DNA of 34,398 nucleotides from Patescibacteria group bacterium (GTDB lineage Bacteria > Patescibacteriota > Minisyncoccia > Phycocordibacterales > UBA918). A program made the position numbers and the translations under genes. Each line of letters opens with the position of its first letter. The stretch's first letter is position 1. Location of the stretch: assembly GCA_019752815.1 (NCBI GenBank), contig JAIELQ010000008.1:1-34398 (forward strand). The letters are read 5' to 3'. Below are positions 30,767 to 34,398 of this stretch, piece after piece. The notes beneath the pieces were generated by a model that worked only from the letters and a program-made list of their open reading frames with translations, made no database searches and was not told the origin of the DNA.

Positions 30767-30814
30767 GAAAAACAGCACCGAGAGAGAGACGGGACTGTCT
30801 CTCCAGCGATGCTG
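30767..30814 (-). terminator. terminator of the methyltransferase gene
   Basis: Inner stem GAGAGAC/GTCTCTC and outer stem CAGCACCG/CGATGCTG with one mismatch, then a T-run on the minus strand. Confidence 0.75.
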
Positions 30815-30839
30815 GTATTTGGTACCCCAACTTTTGCAC

Positions 30840-31442
30840 TCAGATGGCATTAACAATCATCATAAACGAAACATCTTCTTCTCGGAATAAATCCAATTCA
30901 AAGTTGTGACGTTTAAGAGCTTCGTCCAGTCTCTCAGGAACGTAATAACTCATGGTGAGACTCTTCGCAGCATCGTTGATGTATTCGGCCATTGCGGGTT
31001 TATTAGCATTCAACAATCCCGATGCACCGGGAAGCAAGCTCTTCCGAAGCGAACTGAGCACAACATCAAGATCTTTTTCCGGTGTATGCATCAGCACATT
31101 CAAGAGCAAAAATCCGCCGAAGTACATTGGGTAAAGCTCTCCGAGCAACCGTACATCGCTGATCATGAATTTCAAACCAGGGAATGTTGCTTGGCAGTAC
31201 GTCACGCTTGCTTCTGATGGATCAACCCCAAGATAGTCCCGGACACCGTAGGCTTCGAGTGCTGGAATTGCCCGACCAATTCCGCACCCAATATCGACTA
31301 CAGGGCCATCAGGGTGGTCGCGAAACATGCCATAGGTAAAATCGTCAGCCCAGAGCGGTTTATCGACAGTATCGCCGGCGCGAATGCGTCGATCATAGAA
31401 TGAGACTGCCTCACGTTCTTGAGGGGAGAGCGTAGTGAGCAT
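30840..31442 (-). CDS. class I SAM-dependent methyltransferase
   Basis: A 200-residue enzyme with a Rossmann-type AdoMet site. Motif I is VVDIGCGIGRAIPAL (about 48-62), an acidic residue ends the second strand in YLGVDPSEAS, and motif III/IV is GGFLLLNVLMHTPEKDLDVVLSSL, as in methyltransf_11/25 proteins. The acceptor substrate cannot be predicted. GGAGG stands 7 bases before the ATG, and the intervening bases spell TATAAT, so ribosome binding site and a -10-like box overlap. Confidence 0.88.
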   Translation of the reverse strand: MLTTLSPQEREAVSFYDRRIRAGDTVDKPLWADDFTYGMFRDHPDGPVVDIGCGIGRAIPALEAYGVRDYLGVDPSEASVTYCQATFPGLKFMISDVRLLGELYPMYFGGFLLLNVLMHTPEKDLDVVLSSLRKSLLPGASGLLNANKPAMAEYINDAAKSLTMSYYVPERLDEALKRHNFELDLFREEDVSFMMIVNAI

Positions 31443-31538
31443 ATTATAACCTCCAATGGGCTCAAAATCTTTTCATACAGTACAACTATCTTATAGTAAT
31501 GTCTAGTGAAAGGATTTGATTCACCTGCGAAAGGGATT

Positions 31539-31744
31539 GGGACTCGGTCCTTACAGGACCAGTACCCCAAATTGGCTGGATTGTTTCGCAAGCTCATAAT
31601 CCAGCTCAATCGGGCTTCGAGTCCCTCCCAGGGACTCGAACTCTACGAGTTCAGTACACCTTGTCGCCATTTTGTTTCCTTGCAGTCACAAAATTGCTGG
31701 CAAGGTCTTCGAGTCCCTCCCGCGAGTGACATTTAGTCACTCGC
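31539..31744. repeat. tRNA-linked double-hairpin repeats, copies R7a and R7b in tandem (tRNA-Arg)
   Basis: R7a comprises the ends GGGACTCG (31539-31546) and CGAGTCCC (31618-31625), TACAG-GAC-CAGTA (31552-31564), and a core almost identical to R4. Between the units TTCGAGTCCC-TCCCA-GGGACTCGAA (31616-31640) forms a hairpin. R7b spans 31631-31717 between GGGACTCGAA and TTCGAGTCCC. It contains TACGAGTTCAGTA, ACCTTG/CAAGGT and CATTTTG...CAAAAT, related to the nested unit in R5. Hairpin B is GCGAGTGAC-ATTTA-GTCACTCGC (31722-31744). All ends match the T-arm of the adjacent tRNA-Arg. Confidence 0.88.
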
Positions 31745-31745
31745 T

Positions 31746-31799
31746 CGAGTGCACACATGAAAAAGACCCCAAATGGGGTCTTTTTCATGTGTGCACTCG
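31746..31799 (-). terminator. 25-bp perfect palindrome including the tRNA-Arg acceptor strand and its terminator
   Basis: Arms 31746-31770 and 31775-31799 pair without mismatch around an AAAT loop. The right arm contains the acceptor 3' strand of tRNA-Arg. The inner part (AAAAAGACCCC/GGGGTCTTTTT) is an intrinsic terminator. Confidence 0.85.
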
Positions 31800-31863
31800 G
31801 AGGGACTCGAACCCCCGACGACTGTTCCGAAGACAGTAATGATATCCACTTCACCACGAGTGC
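31792..31863 (-). tRNA. tRNA-Arg (anticodon TCG)
   Basis: A 72-base cloverleaf. The acceptor stem is GCACTCG/CGAGTGC, the anticodon stem ACTGT/ACAGT has loop CTTCGGA, and the T-arm is CGGGGGTTCGAGTCCCTCCG-like. The discriminator is A and CCA is not encoded. It reads CGA. Confidence 0.93.
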
Positions 31864-31949
31864 GTACGACAGGCATTGCTTTCTGTAGTTTGGAAATAAT
31901 ACGCGTCTAAACAAGAAAAAGCAATGTTGTTCTGCTACAATAGTCTGTA

Positions 31950-33419
31950 ATGATTGCTCACTCGTCGATTCCGCTTGAGGTTAAAAAAGTATCAGACGCG
32001 CTTGAGATGGCGGGGTTTGAAGCGTATTTGGTGGGGGGATGTGTACGGGATTTGGTGACCGGTCGGGCACCAAAAGACTGGGATATCACCACCAACGCCC
32101 ACCCTGACCAGATCATGGCGTTGTTTCCTGATAGTTTTTGCAACAACGACTATGGTACTGTCGGGGTAAAGAACGAAGAAACCGAGGATCTGCGGTTAAA
32201 GGTGGTTGAAGTGACGCCGTACCGGAGCGAAGGCACCTATACTGACGCCCGTCGGCCGGATTCAGTTACATTTGGTGTAAGTTTGGAGGAAGACCTGGCT
32301 CGCCGGGACTTTACCATCAACGCTATTGCGTACCGGATTAAAACAAATGAGACTGTCGATTTATATGATGGAGTAGGGGATATTCGTAAAAAACGGATTA
32401 AAACTGTCGGTAATGCCGAGGAACGATTTGGCGAGGATGCGCTGCGGTTAATGCGCGCGGTACGCCTGGCAGCTGAGCTTAACTTTATGATTGAGAGCGA
32501 GACTATGGCTGGAATTATAGCTAAATCGTCACTGCTTGAGAAAATTGCTATCGAACGGGTTAGTCAGGAATTTGTAAAATTGATTAACTCGAACGCTCCA
32601 ATGCAGGGAATTGCCCTACTTGAGAAGCTCGGACTACTACCATACGTACTCCCAGAAATTATTCCGGCTATTGGCTGTGAACAGGGCGGAATTCATGCCT
32701 ACGATGTGTTTGAACACAGTTTACGCACACTGCAGGCAGCAGCCGATAAAGAATTCAGCACCAACCTGCGTTTGGCGGCGTTACTCCACGATATTGGTAA
32801 ACCAGCGACGCGGGGCACAGGTGGTAAAAACAAACACTATACGTTTTTTGGGCACGAGGTGGTAGGAGCCCGCATGGCTAAAAAGATACTGCAGCGCCTG
32901 AAAATGTCCCGCGATACTATCGAAGCAGTAGAAAAACTAGTCCGTTGGCACATGTTTTTTAGTGATCCAGATGAAATCACCCTGGCGGCCGTACGCCGAA
33001 CCATTGTGCGCATTGGTGAAGACAACATCTCCAATCTACTTAATCTCCGGGTTTGTGATCGCATTGGTACCGGCAGACCAAAAGAGCAGCCATTTCGCTT
33101 CCGTAAATACAAAGCCATGGTAGACGAGGCTCTGCGCGACCCAATTTCCGTTAAAATGCTCAAAATAAACGGCGAAACAATCATGAATATCACTGGGGAA
33201 AAGCCGGGGAAAAAGCTGGGATATATCCTAAATACCTTGTTGGAGGAGGTGTTGACAGACAGTGGAAAAAACACCGCCGACTACTTAGAATCCCGTGTTG
33301 TAGAGCTCAATCAAATGTCTGAGGCAGTACTCGCCACCCTCGCTGAAGCTGGTAAAAAGAAACAAGCCGAGGAAGAAGCTGCTGAACTAAAGAAAATCGC
33401 CAAAGAACACAACGTTTGA
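31950..33419 (+). CDS. cca: CCA-adding tRNA nucleotidyltransferase with HD domain
   Basis: Adds the 3'-terminal CCA to tRNAs without a template. The 489-residue class II nucleotidyltransferase has GGCVRD (29-34), the catalytic DWD (43-45), RRDFTINAIAYR and DALRLMRAVRLAAEL (the nucleotide-selecting EDxxR-type region is GEDALRLMRA). A C-terminal HD domain with AALLHDIGKPATRG may give phosphatase or phosphodiesterase activity. None of the four tRNAs here encodes CCA, so this enzyme is needed for all of them. It could be a poly(A) polymerase instead, but the motif set favours CCA addition. TGCTACAAT ends 8 bases before the ATG. Confidence 0.93.
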   Translation: MIAHSSIPLEVKKVSDALEMAGFEAYLVGGCVRDLVTGRAPKDWDITTNAHPDQIMALFPDSFCNNDYGTVGVKNEETEDLRLKVVEVTPYRSEGTYTDARRPDSVTFGVSLEEDLARRDFTINAIAYRIKTNETVDLYDGVGDIRKKRIKTVGNAEERFGEDALRLMRAVRLAAELNFMIESETMAGIIAKSSLLEKIAIERVSQEFVKLINSNAPMQGIALLEKLGLLPYVLPEIIPAIGCEQGGIHAYDVFEHSLRTLQAAADKEFSTNLRLAALLHDIGKPATRGTGGKNKHYTFFGHEVVGARMAKKILQRLKMSRDTIEAVEKLVRWHMFFSDPDEITLAAVRRTIVRIGEDNISNLLNLRVCDRIGTGRPKEQPFRFRKYKAMVDEALRDPISVKMLKINGETIMNITGEKPGKKLGYILNTLLEEVLTDSGKNTADYLESRVVELNQMSEAVLATLAEAGKKKQAEEEAAELKKIAKEHNV

Positions 33420-33512
33420 TAAAGAATATTGAATAGGGAACATTGAAAATAGGAACTTATTATTGAGCATGATAGTATAAATTTTTAGAAGCTCTATTAG
33501 GAAGGAACTGTG

Positions 33513-33782
33513 ATGAAAAGTCTTGAAGCTGCAGGACTGTCGATTGAAAAAACTGGAGTTGGGACGGACGGCGAACTACACACAATACGCTTAAAAAGTA
33601 ACTATGTGGCTAGTATCTGCTACAGAGCCCAAACCGATCAAACGGCAGTGCACAAAGCCGGAGTCTGGAGCAATATTGTCATGCGTCCCGAACTCAACAA
33701 GTCGCAGTTGGCAGCAATCCGGTTACATCTGAGACAGGAAACAAAGCGATTTGAGGAAAAAATGTTTGACGGTCAGAAATGA
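33513..33782 (+). CDS. hypothetical small protein
   Basis: An 89-residue soluble, basic protein. It runs MKSLEAAGLSIEKTGVGTDG, then beta-rich ELHTIRLKSNYVASICYRA, then a helix LNKSQLAAIRLHLRQETKRFEEKMF. No family recognised. AGGAAGG lies about 8 bases before the ATG, a TATAAA box at 33476-33481 lies upstream, and the stop codon is embedded in a hairpin terminator, so the gene is complete. Confidence 0.65.
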   Translation: MKSLEAAGLSIEKTGVGTDGELHTIRLKSNYVASICYRAQTDQTAVHKAGVWSNIVMRPELNKSQLAAIRLHLRQETKRFEEKMFDGQK

Positions 33783-33793
33783 CCGTCATTTTC
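33767..33793 (+). terminator. terminator overlapping the stop of gene 33513-33782
   Basis: TGACGGTCA-GAAA-TGACCGTCA followed by T-rich bases. Confidence 0.75.
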
Positions 33794-33818
33794 ATTTATT
33801 TATAGAAATATACAGTTT

Positions 33819-33850
33819 AGGACTAGAAATCGTTTGATTTCTAGTCCTTT
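33819..33850. terminator. bidirectional terminator
   Basis: A 13-bp stem AGGACTAGAAATC/GATTTCTAGTCCT with a GTTT loop. It contains the stop codon of the cysteine-rich gene on the minus strand. Confidence 0.8.
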
Positions 33851-34077
33851 TCTTCATCTGGTACATAATCCTGTGGGTACGGACCTCCTGGTTGCCAGTC
33901 TTTTTTCTTGCCGGTACCACCGCAATAGTCACATGAACCACCACAGCCCGCACAATTACAGTTAACGCAACCCAAGTAGGCACACACCGCCCGCTCTACT
34001 TCAGTGACACATTGGCACCCGCAACCATCAGGCTCACTGCCCGAGCCCCGGCAAACGGGGCAAGCTTCATTGCTCAT
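33841..34077 (-). CDS. small cysteine-rich zinc-finger-like protein
   Basis: A 78-residue protein with 13 cysteines. CPVCRGSGSEPDGCGCQC, CVNCNCAGCGG and CDYCGGTGKKK resemble the CxxCxGxG repeats of the DnaJ zinc finger, so it probably binds two zinc ions. An acidic tail ends it (YVPDEEKD). It has no J domain and could be a stand-alone chaperone-type or nucleic-acid-binding ribbon. GGAGGG lies about 8 bases before the ATG, and a TATAGT box lies at 34102-34107. Confidence 0.75.
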   Translation of the reverse strand: MSNEACPVCRGSGSEPDGCGCQCVTEVERAVCAYLGCVNCNCAGCGGSCDYCGGTGKKKDWQPGGPYPQDYVPDEEKD

Positions 34078-34173
34078 GGTACACCCTCCGTTTCTTGAAA
34101 TACTATAAACAAATTTACAAAAAATACTACGTAACCAGAGATTCTCAGACTTATTTTCAAAACAGAGCGAAGG

Positions 34174-34237
34174 AAATCGCCTAAATTATGACTAAAACGT
34201 ATCTGGATATACGTTGCAGGAATAATTTAGGCGATTT
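34174..34237. repeat. nested long hairpin
   Basis: 16-base perfect arms (34174-34189 and 34222-34237) enclose a second stem AACGTAT/ATACGTT (34196-34202 and 34209-34215). It is preceded by GAGCGAAGG, which also precedes hairpin B of R4 on the minus strand. It may be a distant member of the repeat family. Confidence 0.6.
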
Positions 34238-34263
34238 ACACAGCTATGTGCTGAAAATATGGT
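34235..34263 (+). promoter_or_regulatory. possible promoter near the right edge
   Basis: TTTACA, a 17-base spacer and TATGGT, leading into the hairpin at 34273. Confidence 0.35.
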
Positions 34264-34272
34264 CGAGAAAAT

Positions 34273-34343
34273 AAAAAGGCCTGAGAGAATCGGGAGCTGA
34301 TTGTTAGATAATCCGCTTGCGATGCCCTCAGGCCTTTATTTTT
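34273..34343. terminator. terminator-like hairpin with 41-base loop
   Basis: AAAGGCCTGAG (34275-34285) pairs with CTCAGGCCTTT (34327-34337), with T-rich flanks on both strands. It may end a short plus-strand RNA starting near 34270, or a minus-strand gene beyond the window. Confidence 0.6.
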
Positions 34344-34398
34344 AGAGCGTTACTTATTATGAGAGACAATGGTCTCTATGTGGCGCCAAACTAATTGA

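Noticed and set aside
31651-31914. An 87-codon minus-strand frame across tRNA-Arg and R7
   Set aside because: It reads the tRNA and hairpin repeats; no coding signal.

Overview
The window looks like a piece of the main chromosome of a Candidatus Patescibacteria (CPR) bacterium, most likely of the Parcubacteria/Paceibacteria group. The reasons are compact gene packing, short proteins, a trigger factor without its PPIase domain, an ECF sigma factor next to a DUF5667 protein, a 47-residue 'WYSKLLA' membrane protein of a type common in that group, and tRNAs that lack an encoded CCA. The taxonomic call is inference from gene content; no marker search was possible.

Layout. 1-1.7 kb (minus): pgk (cut by the window edge) and tpiA. 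1.7-8.5 kb (minus): a tightly coupled type IV pilus operon, pilB-pilC-two prepilins-a PilX-like protein. 8.8-14.4 kb (mostly plus): nusA, a hypothetical gene, Mn-dependent pyrophosphatase, two exported or membrane proteins and trigger factor. 14.4-15.5 kb: about 1.1 kb without a convincing protein gene, holding two promoter-terminator RNA units flanked by hairpin repeats. 15.5-18.5 kb (plus): clpP, rny and an HU protein. 18.6-24.3 kb: a small orphan transcript, a P-loop kinase, a ParB/Srx-like protein, tRNA-Gly(TCC), a serine protease, a glutamine amidotransferase, and a DUF5667/ECF sigma pair. 24.4-26.3 kb (minus): a hypothetical gene, CorA and NUDIX. 26.4-28.4 kb: tRNA-Pro(TGG), yraN, an unknown gene, a dense set of parS-like palindromes and several DnaA-box-like sites, which together suggest a centromere/origin-like region. 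28.4-34.4 kb: DoxX, tRNA-Gly(GCC), an HTH-LAGLIDADG-like protein, an MBL hydrolase, a methyltransferase, tRNA-Arg(TCG), a CCA-adding enzyme and small proteins.

The most unusual content is a family of short two-hairpin repeats. Four loci lie directly downstream of the four tRNA genes. Three more copies surround the RNA units between tig and clpP. At each tRNA the repeat is bracketed by inverted copies of that particular tRNA's own T-arm sequence, while the core is shared between loci. One copy is nested inside another. I do not recognise a described family with these properties.

The second unusual item is the cluster of ten parS-like palindromes (26.8-28.4 kb), close to three or four DnaA-box-like 9-mers. 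A third pattern is that many genes have a -10 box only 6-10 bases before the start codon and no Shine-Dalgarno sequence, which suggests widespread leaderless transcription. Functionally the genes are mainly housekeeping: lower glycolysis, pilus assembly, transcription elongation, protein folding and turnover, RNA decay and tRNA maturation.
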